NCBI RefSeq assembly: GCF_023898315.1
Contig: NC_064619.1
Location: 485,191,376-485,255,375, forward strand
Direction: 5' to 3'
From: Schistocerca nitens
Taxonomy: Eukaryota > Arthropoda > Insecta > Orthoptera > Acrididae
DNA length: 64,000 nucleotides
Below the pieces are notes generated by a model. It saw nothing but the letters and a program-made list of their open reading frames with translations, had not been told where the DNA came from and searched no databases. Position 1 is the stretch's first letter. Every line of letters starts with the position of its first letter. The position numbers were made by a program, and so were the translations under genes. Below are positions 43,911 through 54,445 of the stretch, piece by piece.

Positions 43911-45340
43911 TCGTTAAGTTTTACCTTTCCCGCTCTTGATCGATCAACCGTCGACGCAATTCATTTCTAGACGAAAATACTCTTAAAACTACTCTGGCAT
44001 AATTATATCGTTGAAACCAGTAGGTTTCTCCTGGCGTAGAATTTGTAAACAACTTTAGCATTGTCAGATCGTTTTAGATATCGTGAAAGAAAATTCTTTT
44101 GCTGATTAATTTCTCATTGATGATTACTGTTGCGTTTAGTAAACTATCGGAAAATCCAATTAAAATATTCACTCTACTAATACAAAATAAATTCAGCTTA
44201 CTACAGAAACATCACGACGGCAGACTATCTTAATAAAGCATTAAGTATCTGTGAGACGATTGAGCGTATTTTAACACGAATTAGTAGGACATTACCGACT
44301 TTTGACTTCGAAAAGATCCGTATTTACTTCATTTCCTGTATCATCCGCTATTATTATGAAAAGTGGCATTTCATGGATATAATTATGTATTCACAACAAC
44401 AAAAAATATGTTGTCATTATGAATTTGGCAGTACCGTAAGGTTTTCGCTCTGACACTAAGGGTTACTGAAAGTAGCAAGGCGCGTTGTCTTACGATTCCC
44501 TTATTGCGTTTGTATCTGCCTGCTTGTAGCTCTGCTACAAAAGAATTAAAAATCTGGCTTTCAGCGAGTCTCGAAAGGCGAACGAAAGCAGCTTGCACCT
44601 GGTAGCCAAACATGTTTCTTGGGAACAGGCTACTTCCTAAGTGGGAAGACGTTCTTTTGTGGTTGAATTGTTGGCAAATGTCAGTCAGACGTGTGCTGTT
44701 GGTCTAAGCGTTTCGGTGTGTTGAATTTGTACCAATGATTTTTCTACAGGTTTTTTCTGTCCCAAATAGAGAGTTGAAGCCTCCCATTAGTATTTTCACG
44801 TCATCTTGGTAAATTTTGCTCATAGTATTCTCGAGTGTGTTCCACAATTTTTCGACATTTTCGGTGTTTTCCTTATTTTCGATGTTGGTGGGGGCATGTG
44901 CATTTATGAGTGTATATTTTTTATAGGGGCTCTGAATGAGCATAGTCATAACTCGATTGTTGATGGGTGTGATTTCTTCGACAGAGTTGTTGATAGATCT
45001 GTGTTCGAGAAATGCAATGCCGAGGATTGGTGCGAGTTTCGCTACCTTTTGTTGTATTTTGAAGATGCTATGGTTTCCGTAATGCAAGTTTTAATTGTCA
45101 ATTAATCGTGGTTCTTGAAGAGCAAGGATGAGAATTTTTTGGCGGACGATTTCTTTTGTGAGAGTATTTAGGTTTCTTGTTTGGATCAATGTATCGATGT
45201 TTAGTTTTCAAATGAATGTTTTCTGCTTGTAGGGAAATTTACCAGAGATCTTCGATATTCTCTGCCGTGCTAACCTGGACTCCCCAGAGTGCGAAAATCC
45301 AACTGCCGCCTATCGGTGGCCAGGTTGTGTACCACCTGGG

Positions 45341-46139
45341 ATAAAGTTACCTTTGCTTGCATAGTTCATGTTTTCTTGTGTTTCATTGGTTTGGCCTGGG
45401 TGATACCGGGACCGGACAGGACCAGAGGGTGTTGAAGCCTTTGGAAGCAAATATTTTCAGCCAAGCTCATTGAACTAACAGACGGTGACCAGAGTAGCGG
45501 TGATTTTCACTCAGATGTGTCTGGATTTTGGGTTCAACGGATTGAGTAGCCGTTCAGGATTGTGTTAGTATTTGGTTCACCACAAGTATTTGATTGCCAC
45601 GGTACCATCCATATGGGGGAGGGTTTCCCCTATCGGCCACACGGGATTTTTATTATTATTATTATTGTCATTATGTCATCAGCAAATCCGATATGGTGTA
45701 TCTTCCCTCCACTGAAATAGATGTGTGTTGTTCGATTCAGTATTTCCATCACATAAACATGGTTTATAATTACGTTACATTGCTGCTAGTAGACATATTT
45801 CTCACTTTTTCTTAGACAGTTGCTAGCTGTTACCCCATCATAGGAATTTATGTGCGCAGCAGTGTTGCAATACAGACGTTCAAATTATCCGATTTCTGTA
45901 ATTTCATTTCGACTCAAGATCGTCCTAATCGGATTCAGCCAGTCAGTCTTAATGTGGCTATCCGACTACGACGCTCATCATATGATAGACTGGGTGAACC
46001 ACATTCTTAATCGGACTGTTGAATCCAGATCACTTATCTATGACAGGGAATGAATTCTTAAACACTGTGCTTATTACAAATACGTTATTTAAATATAAAT
46101 ATATGAACTAACGACATAACAATGTATTGACAGGAGCAG
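45341..46139. other. no recognisable gene; (ATT)n microsatellite
   Basis: An ATT repeat lies at about 45648-45667. The other sequence shows no domain. Confidence 0.5.
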
Positions 46140-46432
46140 AGACCCATCCATCATAGTAGAGCAGTGCGAGATTGGTTTCAGGGCCAGGAGAGGATGAAGC
46201 TGTAGCCGTTTGTTCCACGATCACCGAACATCAACCAGATAGAGAATATGTGGGCAGAGGTAACAAGGTCATTGCCATGTGTCCCTACAAATGCAAGCGA
46301 CCTTTGGACGAATATAGAAAACGTATGGTGGGAAGTAAACCATCACGCTACACTGTCGACGACTTAATGAAATCAATTTCCCTACGCCCTCGAGAAATCT
46401 TACGTAATGATCGTGGGTGGGTTGGTTACTAA
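46140..46432 (+). pseudogene. Tc1-like transposase C-terminal remnant
   Basis: Pieces read SRAVRDWFQGQ, then PRSPNINQIENMWAEV at about 46217-46260, where Tc1-type enzymes have SPDLNPIENMW. The catalytic E of DD34E is present. The downstream end reads DDLMKSISLRPREILRN and WVGY-stop. It is truncated 5' and frameshifted. It straddles 46323, the last position whose mirror image lies inside this window, so the palindrome may extend further left. Confidence 0.7.
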
Positions 46433-46668
46433 AAGTATACTCGTCCACAAAGCCCATGTGGACAGTTATCTGATAATCGGTCAAGCTTTGCTTTGTCGCA
46501 GCCCTTTAGCATACATCAAGTCCATTTACTTTCAGTCCCCTCCTTACAATTCTTGCAGTGCAAGGTAATTGAAAAATCTCATCCACTCGACGCCAACTGG
46601 GGAACTGACTGGTGCATGTGTTGTTCAACACACAGTAGTTGTCACCCTCACAGGAATCAATGACTGTT

Positions 46669-46928
46669 TGTGTGTGTGTGTGTGCCCGCATCTCGTGGTC
46701 GTGCGGTAGCGTTCTCGCTTCCCACGCCCGGGTTCCCGGGTTCGATTCCCGGCGGGGTCAGGGATTTTCTCTGCCTCGTGATGGCTGGGTGTTGTGTGCT
46801 GTCCTTAGGTTAGTTAGGTTTAAGTAGTTCTAAGTTCTAGGGGACTTATGACCACAGCAGTTGAGTCCCATAGTGCTCAGAGCCATTTGAACCATTTTTT
46901 TTTTTTTTGTGTGTGTGTGTGTGTGTGT
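46669..46928 (+). repeat. (TG)n microsatellite split by a SINE
   Basis: TG tracts at about 46669-46684 and 46909-46928 flank the SINE. The right arm has one uninterrupted AC tract of about 52 bp (63602-63654). Confidence 0.93.
46685..46908 (+). mobile_element. SINE with tRNA-Gly-like head, only in the left arm
   Basis: The head reads catctcgtggtcgtgcggta (A-box region), a cttcccacg anticodon-like loop and gggttcgattcccggcgggg (B box), resembling tRNA-Gly with a CCC anticodon. The body and tail (tgtccttaggttagttagg to ctcagagccatttgaacca plus T14) are those of the main SINE family. It is inserted in a TG microsatellite, so the TSD cannot be recognised. It is absent at the mirror position of the right arm. 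Confidence 0.93.
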
Positions 46929-48320
46929 TTTCGTGTTAACGCACGATGTGAATCAATACTATTAACATTAGAGAGACAACCAACAATAAATATTGCATCA
47001 AATATGACTGTAAAGTATTTTAATGCGATGGGAAGCTACAAACTGAATTTTTACCCATCCCACGTCCTGCGTATTCCGTTAAGTAAGATCTATTAACTCC
47101 ATAGTATCGTTAGCAGAGACAGTGCGCTCTTGTTGTTGAGGCTCGCGACAAGTGCAGCGATTAGCAGTGCCCAATGCCGCCGCGATTTGTTTATGTTGGC
47201 TGAGCGTGGACACTGCAGCAGACGCTTCGCCCTAAACAGAAAGAAATCACCTTGGCTCTGACTCCAGTGAGCGGATATCACTGCCTGCGTGTTCTTATAG
47301 TAACCAACGTGAGACTCTACTCACAGGTGCCATGGAGAAATTGCAACGGGTATCATGTCATTAGTCATCAGAATATTAACCAGTGATGAAACGTCCACTC
47401 TATTTGAATCCCAAGACAATAGGAACCTTGTCACAAAGGAATGTGAGGTGATATCAAAACTTATCCAACATACAAAAATTAACTGCAGGGCTTTCATGTT
47501 TGCAGTAATAGCACACAAGGAAATATTATGTCTTGGAAGCGTATATTTCATTTCCTCTTCTCATATTAACGCCCTTGTTTTAATATGAAGTGAGAAAATA
47601 AACACGAAAAACTAAAGCTCCTGAGAAGCATATAAGTCATTTCCTCGTCTCGTATCACAACTTTTGTTTTAGTATGAAGTAAAAAAAATAAACAGTTTAG
47701 AGTTCTGAAGCATAATATGACACCAGATTCTTATCGTAGGCGCTATCGGAAACGCCAAAAGCAGGGAGCTGTCCATTCTTTCGTCCAACAGTCTGTTTCC
47801 TTTCATGTATTTATTCCTCCCGCTAGGAGATTATTAATTAAGGACATGTGGGCATCAAGTTCTTCAGCAGAACAAGCCTTATGTTATTGTGCTAATTACC
47901 GTATGGAAAAAATGCAACAAACACGAGTTCCGCTAGAGCAGTGAGGTTATTTGCACATGTGTGTATTCAGCAATGACTGCCAGCTGCCACAACACTTCAC
48001 AGAATCCTTGCGGCAGGCAACACAACTGTGCGTGCACTTCAGACTTCATTCAGTGAGACGTCAGGAGATGGATGAAAACGTCAAATTAACGTCGCTTTCC
48101 GAGTCGTATTCAATCCAGAATGAGGTGTTATTAAGGTGGTTGGGTGATCTAGCAATTCCACTTTTATGATTCCCATATGAGTATTTCGATAGCCAAAAGA
48201 CCTCGTTAGTGTGAAACTATCGGGAACTGCATTATATCAAACTGCAAGAACTTCAGACAATACGTGGACTCTACTCTTCGCTGGGTGACACTGTTATTTA
48301 GCATTCTCCCCGTCCTAGTC
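46929..48320. other. palindrome arm, no recognisable gene
   Basis: Frames at 47717-47944 and 47951-48169 are preserved in both arms but have no known domain. Their preservation is explained by the duplication itself, not by selection. Confidence 0.5.
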
Positions 48321-48519
48321 AAATGGTTCAAATGGTTCGGAGCACTATTGGACTTAAGATCTGTGGTCATCAGTCCCCTAGAACTTAGAACTACTTAAAC
48401 CTAAGTAACCTAAGGACATCACACACATCCATGCCCGGGTCAGGATTCGAACCTGCGACCGTAGCAGTCGCGCGGTTCCGGACTGAGCGCCTAGAACCGC
48501 TAGACCACCGCGGCCGGCC
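48321..48519 (-). mobile_element. tRNA-derived SINE (main family), shared by both arms
   Basis: Full-length minus-strand copy with B box ggttcgaatcc and ccgcggccggcc at its head end. The mirror copy is at 62011-62209. Its presence in both arms dates it before the duplication. Confidence 0.94.
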
Positions 48520-48615
48520 ACGTGCTAGTTGTAATGCAAATGGAACTTCAGAGGCGCTTTCCGCTATTCTTGACAAACATCAGTAACCTGTAATCACTGA
48601 GAGTCACAACTGCGT

Positions 48616-48790
48616 TCTAGGCGCTCAGTCAGGAACCGCGCGACTGCTACGGTCGCAGGTTCAAATCCTGCCTCGGGCATGGATGTGTGTGATGTCCTTA
48701 GGTTAGTTAGGTTTAAGTAGTTCTAAGTTCTAGGGGACTTATGACCACAGATGTTGAGTCCCATAGTGCTCAGAGCCATTTGAACCATTT
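48616..48790 (+). mobile_element. tRNA-derived SINE, 5'-truncated, shared by both arms
   Basis: Begins at tctaggcgctcagtc, within the head. Flanked by the 13-bp duplication gtcacaactgcgt at 48603-48615 and 48791-48803. Mirror copy at 61740-61914. Confidence 0.95.
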
Positions 48791-49190
48791 GTCACAACTG
48801 CGTGATGATAATGGTTCAGGTTGTCAGTAGTTGTGGTGGTGTTACGTTGTCAAACTGCTTACAGTAACGTTAATGGTGGCGCACATACTTTAGCGCTGAC
48901 TACCTACTTAAGTAAAGATAGTGTTGTGGCGTTGTCGCTTGTCTTTATTTGGCCTCAGCTTGAGTAATCCGATTTAACGAACATGGTACTCCAATCGCGG
49001 GCTCCTAATAAAGTATGACTGCAGAGATTATCGTGCGGATATTACATTAATTCTGCAATGAAATGCTTAACAAATCTTACCCTCAGATATGCAGCTGGAA
49101 TGACTAATTACACAGGTACTCCATGTTGCACTAAGTGATCAGTTCGCTGCAATCCTGCTTGTACTGTTCGTAAATACTCGTATACTTCAG

Positions 49191-49389
49191 AAATGGTTCT
49201 AATGGCTCTGAGCACTATGGGACTTCACTTCTGAGGTTATCAGTCCGCTAGAACTTAGAACTACTTAAACCTAACTAGCCTAAGGACCTCAGACACACCA
49301 TGTCCGAGACAGGACTCGAACCTGCGACCGTAGCGGTCGCGCGGTTCCAGACTGTAGCGCCCAGAACCGCACGGCCACTCCGGCCGGCT
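49191..49389 (-). mobile_element. tRNA-derived SINE (main family), shared by both arms
   Basis: Minus-strand copy with B box ggttcgagtcc and head ccggccggagtggccgtgcgg. Mirror copy at 61141-61339. No clear TSD. Confidence 0.92.
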
Positions 49390-49429
49390 TGCCATATGAA
49401 CCATTTGAACTATTTAACACAAAATGACA

Positions 49430-51300
49430 TTAAAAATTTATGTTATTCACGAGCAGCTAGTTGAGAATATGTATGAACATTAAATGACACGACGAACCGT
49501 CTTGTTCTGCATATGGATTCAAACCCAGCTCATGCAGACTAAGCAAAGATTTCGTGACTGACGGAAACTAACAGTCATTCCTGATTAGGCATACAGAGAG
49601 TGATATACCTCGATTTTAGACAGTATCAGTTAGCAAATATCAACTTTAAATTGCATAACGCAAACATTTTTAACAGAAGCGAATTCCTACCCAGCATCTA
49701 TTGTCCCTGTTAACGAACTACGAGAGATGTTAAATATTGCTTCTTCACAAGTAACTTACTTGAAATGCCGTGAGGTAAAGCTGTGTGTTGGACACGGATT
49801 CGAACCCGGAACCTAATCGGATTGCTATCGAAGCACAGTCAAATGTGACATATCGGAATTTCGCGGCAGTAGCTAGATGTTTTAACTGAAATGACGAGAC
49901 GAAACATTAATTTTTTCCTTCCCAGGACTCCAACCCGGCACCTATCGCTGTTATATTCTAGAGAAAACGAACGTTAAATATGGGTTTGTTGCACCAGCAG
50001 TGACATGTGAGCATGTTTGAACTGAAATAATATGACGAAGAGTTCAGCGCTCACTGGGAATAGAGCCCCACACATATCGTTGTTGACTATACACAAAGAG
50101 ACGTCAGCTACCGAATTTTTCTCCACCAGCTGCTCAGAATAGCATCTTGAACTTACAGTCATCTCGCAAATAGTTCTGTCTCTCACTGGGAGTTAAAAAC
50201 GTCAGATATCGTTAGTGTTGACAGCGAATGAAAATACATTAAAAACCAAAATTATTATCCACCAACAGATAAGTGTTCTCATGCTAGAGCTTGATAATAC
50301 ATAATTAAATCTTTAGTGCCGGGCTAGGATTCGATCCCATTCACGCGTAATATGTGAAGGTGTTGAGGAATCTGCAGTTTTGAACAAACAACAAATTGTA
50401 GCCGAGCTGTATTGCCACGAAGGGACCAAATTCCGCGTTAAGGGCGGTCTGAGTTGCATTCCCAGTTCAGAACCAATTTTATCGACATACAGAAGCTCAA
50501 ATAAAAGATGGAATAAGTGTCCTGTGACCATACATAGCGTTTGTGTCGTCACTTGAAATAAATAACTAGTATAAGAAAGGTTACTGGTGATAGAGTTTCT
50601 ACATGTCGCCACTCCAGACTTTATTGTGGTTCAACCTACCGTCTACTTGGTAAAGAAGGAATATCATCTTTAATGTGAATTTCCAGACCACGCAGCCATT
50701 ATATCTCCTTCACTTGGTGTAGCCAGGAGAGAATGGAATCTGTCTCTCCCTATCTAAAATCATTGACAGAAGTGGGAATTGAACCCAGACCATAGGTATA
50801 ACAACCTACCATCCGTCCAACAGACCATGAAATCCTCTTCTCTGCGAGTCATTTTTCTATCGTAACGCAGTTGCGCCACACTGGATGAAAATTCTGACAC
50901 ACAGGCTCCCTGTAGTAATTTGCAGCATGTTCAGTAAATTCATTTACTTGGTTGACCGAATCACCATGAACTAGCTGCCTCGCCTACCCAGTGCATACAT
51001 TCGACTATTTTGTAATCACAGAAATAAAATCACGTAACTGCCACCTACACACAACTGCCAACAGTGTAGGATGCAGAAGTTTAAATAGGAAGTGTTCCTT
51101 TCCACTTGAGCTATTCTATTGCGCTATCTGTTACTAGAAAACGTCGTTCAGTCCAAAAGAAAAGCTGTAACTGTTTGTCTCTCAGAAGTCAAGACCTGGC
51201 CATATGCATAATCTCACAGTGCTGTGGAATCCAGAAGTTCTGGAGGAATAGTTGCCGAGCTCTGGAGCTGTTGTAGCTACATGTCAGCTTGTAGCATAGA
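49430..51300 (-). repeat. B-box monomer family in the left arm, part P
   Basis: Reverse-oriented monomers with cores near 49519, 49797 (ggattcgaacccgg), 49926, 50060 and 50325, spaced about 130 bp where regular. In reverse complement it is colinear with 3106-5160. It contains at 49530-49537 the empty target site of the SINE found at 4836. Confidence 0.72.
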
Positions 51301-51429
51301 TAAGATGTCGCGAGTTCGAATACATTCAGTGCTACATTTTTTAAAACGCAATTCTGCTCTCTGCTGAAGTTATCAATCTAATGGAACTTTGAACATAATT
51401 CCCTTCACTTCTCAACCCAAAGTAGTCGC

Positions 51430-52250
51430 ATGTGGAAAAAGGACTAACTACTGTGACATTTTGTTCTATTCAGGTTTAATAGACAGCAGGCAGCAGATGC
51501 ATCTCGAAGATGTGCAGGGAGAGCGCATCGTGCCATAATATGTCAGAAAAGTATTTTCTACATTAGCCGTCGTGTGGTAGTGATATTTTAGTCTTCTTCA
51601 AACTTTGTTTGACAGCTTTAACTCAGAACAAGTTTTCTACATGCATGTAATCAATAAACTGCATGTGCATTGTCAGACTGTCATAGGTAACATCAGAGAA
51701 TTCGCATATATCGTTGATGAGTAATGTCTCTCTCATGTTTACTATTGTTTTAACAACACTAAAGGAAACCTTACGAAAATTGTGCACTGTATTATAGGAA
51801 ATGAAATAAAACTAACCATGATAACCTTACGACGAAAGTATCTGTACACAAGCATGCCTCTATCGACACGAATTAGTAAAATGCTACTCACTTAGATTTT
51901 GATTGGGTCTATGTTTAATTGGTATGCTGTGTCATACTCAAGAGGGATGCAAATGTGGCATTTCATAAATATAGTTACGTATTCCTAGAAACCCAAAATT
52001 CGCTTGTCAGCAGTGGAAAGAGGCGTTACCTGTTGTGCAGCATTGTAAGTTTTTCAACATTGCACTATGAGCTGAAAGCATTTTCTTGCGATTTCCTTAT
52101 TGATGTTTGATCTGACTGCTTGTAGCTCTTTCACAGAAGGGATAAAAACGTTACCAGTCAGTGAGACTGGAACTGCGAACCGTAAAAGACGCTCTTTCAC
52201 AGGTCAGCACGTTACCACAGAGCTGGCGATGAGGTATGGGTCTCAGCTTC
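51430..52250. repeat. segment shared with copy C
   Basis: 51711-52230 aligns with 44100-44600. No gene is recognised. Frames here are conserved between the palindrome arms only. Confidence 0.5.
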
Positions 52251-52845
52251 CTATTACGAAGGCAATAGTAACTAGAACTAGTAAACCGCTATTTAAAGGT
52301 CGAGATTAGTTGCGATTTCCACTTGCAACGACTTTCCTGGGCTGAAAACCGTAAATTTTCAATCTTTTGTTACCCTTCAAGCGATAATAACTCAGATTAT
52401 TCAATGGAAATGACAGGTAAAATCAAGTGAACTTTGAGGCTTACTTCCGTGCACACCAGGAAGTAACTCGTCGATCACAGAGTTGCCAAACATACGTTGC
52501 CTTGTTGCCAAATCTCAGTTACAGTACCAGAAGGAAGAAGACGAACCGATGTGATCCTACAGCGGTCTGGGAAGTGACCATAGCTGGTGTCTCCAAGTCG
52601 CGGCTGCTACGGCCTGGAATACGTAATGCGTCTGATTCGCTTTCTGTAACTAGGTTTAGGGACTGGAGCGTAGTTACTAATAATACTCAGAACTGACTGC
52701 AAACTGAGCATCATAAATCAGCAACTCTCATTGTTGTTTTTATATTTCTTTCGTAAGTGTACTCAAAACTAAGAAAGTCATTCACAGGCGTTTTCGTGCC
52801 TCGCCGATAGTCGAGCACAACATACAAATAAAAATAAAAAAGAAT

Positions 52846-52883
<38 letters not shown>

Positions 52884-53229
52884 AAGAGAGAGAGAGAAAT
52901 AAAAAGCAATGAGAGAGAGTGTAAAAAATTGTTGTAAAGAAATTGAATCATGGTATTTAAAGAAATCTTTCATTAAAATGACACGTTCCACATCATTACG
53001 AAATGTCGTATTCATGATCTATGGAACAAGAGTTAATCTAATGTAATCTAATGTAATCTTCTCACATCATATTGATGATTAGCCATGAAGAGTCATGAAT
53101 TACCGAAATTTTTGCCAATACCAGTAACCAAATCTAAACTTGACAATAAAAGACGACAATTTTTGTAATAAACCGTGACTCCTATCAAGACCCTTTCGTC
53201 CCTGTTATCTAACCACGAAAGATGTCTGA
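52251..53229. other. palindrome arm, no gene; TG/AG microsatellite
   Basis: A compound (TG)n(AG)n tract lies at about 52842-52898. The mirror is at 57632-57688. No domain in any frame. Confidence 0.6.
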
Positions 53230-53940
53230 TATACCTCCATTCTGAAGTAACAAAGTGTGCATGCATTTAAAGATGAAGTGCATGATGTGAAGTTCTGTGA
53301 CGGAGATACGAACCCAACACGTAATCCGATTGTTAACTAAGAAAAATCAAATGTTACGTATCGGTTTTTCTTACGAGCCGCTAGGTGTCTGAATCTAAAA
53401 TAAGGATACAAACTTTTGTGCCTAAGCGACAATCGAACTGCACACCTACCGTGCATCCACGAATATAGCTTAAGTATCAGTTGCCTACTCATGAACAGTA
53501 AGATGTGTGCGTGTTTGACCAGAAATAACGACACCTGTTGCGATTGTTGGCAACATATGAACAGACATTGAAATTGCGCGTTAATTTTCACTAGCAGGTG
53601 GGTGTGCACTTGATAAAGCTAGAAATGAAATTATGAATATTTTTGTACTGGATCAGGTTTCAGACCCACATACTTACCTTTGGAGGAGACCTAGAGAAGA
53701 TTGCAGTCTTGGGAAAAGGAACGAAATGACTGAACAACTGTTCCGAGAGAGTCAGATCCTCGAAAGAGGAGATACGAATTCGAATCACAGTCCAGCACCA
53801 AATTTTTAAACGTCTCTAGTTCAATCAAGTACAAGTAAAATAACAGCCCTGTCCCTTTAAATGGCTATCGGTTCATCAAATAAAATAAAATTTTCTAATG
53901 TAAGTAAGCTTACTGGCGACTGTATTTCTGGTTACCATGA
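53230..53940 (-). repeat. B-box monomer family in the left arm, part Q
   Basis: Reverse-oriented cores near 53309 (gatacgaacccaac), 53426 (caatcgaactgcac), 53654 and 53775. The segment 53640-53930 is colinear with 6165-6400 of copy A in the same orientation. Part P is inverted relative to copy A. Confidence 0.68.
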
Positions 53941-54445
53941 CTTCCGCTGTGTCATTTCCCAACGTAAATCGGCTCTGCCTAGTTGGTAATGAAGGAACGT
54001 GACTTTTAATGCGGATTCTGGATTATAACGTCTTTCTATTGAGGTTACCAGAGGTAAAATAAATCTGTTTGTGCCTCTTAAAAGTAAATGCCTGAACCCA
54101 CGCATTGCACCTGTGATAGTTCGTTCCACCAGACCATTGTGGCCACATTACCCAGCCCCAGGAGTGTGCTGTAACGGATGATGTGCTTAGCTTACAAAAT
54201 TAGTCACCGGTGGAAAAAATGCGAGTCTATTAAATGGTCAAGTAGAAGCAAGCTTCTGACGCAGAGATTATGCTATTCTCATGTCAGCAGGATGTAAAGA
54301 CTCTTCTAGGCATCATAGGCTGGATGTGAAGCCATTTTGATTTTTCACAAATTCAACAAATTTCTTATTTCGAGAAAATCCACTGTGAAGCGTGAAGGTG
54401 CCGGATAATTCGATTATTACTGTTATTATTAATATCATTTTATTC

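Larger units (their letters stand above)
41521..44688. mobile_element. 3.17-kb composite insertion in the RTE-like LINE
   Basis: Bounded by the 10-bp duplication acgtgtgctg. From left to right it holds a mariner-like N-terminal fragment with a SINE (about 41561-42530), then B-box-family sequence (42540-44688) in which an old mariner copy (43190-43910) sits. Whether the whole moved as one unit or grew by successive insertions at one site cannot be decided by eye. Confidence 0.6.
42540..44688. repeat. B-box monomer family, diverged copy C
   Basis: 42600-42800 aligns with 51186-51400 of the left palindrome arm (shared ggccatatgca, a tRNA-like block, then a T-run). 44100-44600 aligns with 51711-52230 (shared cacgaattagta, gtggcatttcat, ctgcttgtagctct). 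42560-42700 in reverse complement matches the spacer at 54705-54800. The match is weaker than between copy A and the arms. A mariner copy interrupts it. Confidence 0.55.
39030..45340 (-). mobile_element. RTE-like LINE on the minus strand, split by a 3.2-kb insertion
   Basis: Endonuclease and reverse-transcriptase text run on the minus strand from about 45340 down to 39060. They are interrupted between 44688 and 41521, where the host string acgtgtgctg is duplicated (41511-41520 and 44689-44698). Net length is about 3.1 kb. A small 57-bp insertion lies at 41017-41073. The clade call (RTE or related) is by motif impression. Confidence 0.8.
39060..45340 (-). pseudogene. LINE endonuclease/reverse transcriptase, decayed
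   Basis: In minus-strand order, the endonuclease reads LHYGNHSIFKIQQKVAKLAP, GIAFLEHRSINNSVEEITPI, YTLINAHAPTNIENKE and VKILMGGFNSLFGTEKTC (44704-45087). The usual GDFNA motif has GGFNS here, so its Asp is lost. After the insertion: NLKVMSTQFQKPRRKLTTWK, then FKSDHYLLQVKI with the SDH motif (41198-41599). RT reads RNHRAAGVEGIIAEIWK, TFVDFKKAYDSIDRQTLFDI (motif A) and TGVRQGDGLSPILLNIFLDK (39921-40846). The catalytic A/DD box lies near 39860-39870, outside a clear frame. The C-terminus includes KFKYLRKYIQIGGS and TLWYHEIEEDIRQLG. Multiple frameshifts; inactive. Confidence 0.85.
46323..54445 (+). repeat. left arm of an 8-kb palindrome
   Basis: Every position x from about 46930 to 54445 corresponds to 110530 minus x on the other strand, with no length change over more than 7.5 kb. 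Further left the register shifts by 207 bp because of a SINE at 46685-46908 and microsatellite length. Open frames that mirror each other are identical or differ by one to four residues, so identity looks near 99 percent. The left limit is set only by the window end in the other arm. The arm contains three shared SINEs, B-box-family sequence, microsatellites and a Tc1-like remnant, and no host gene. Confidence 0.97.

Noticed and set aside
47717..48169. Two small proteins conserved between the palindrome arms
   Set aside because: They are conserved because the DNA was duplicated recently. Non-coding flanks are equally conserved and no domain is visible.
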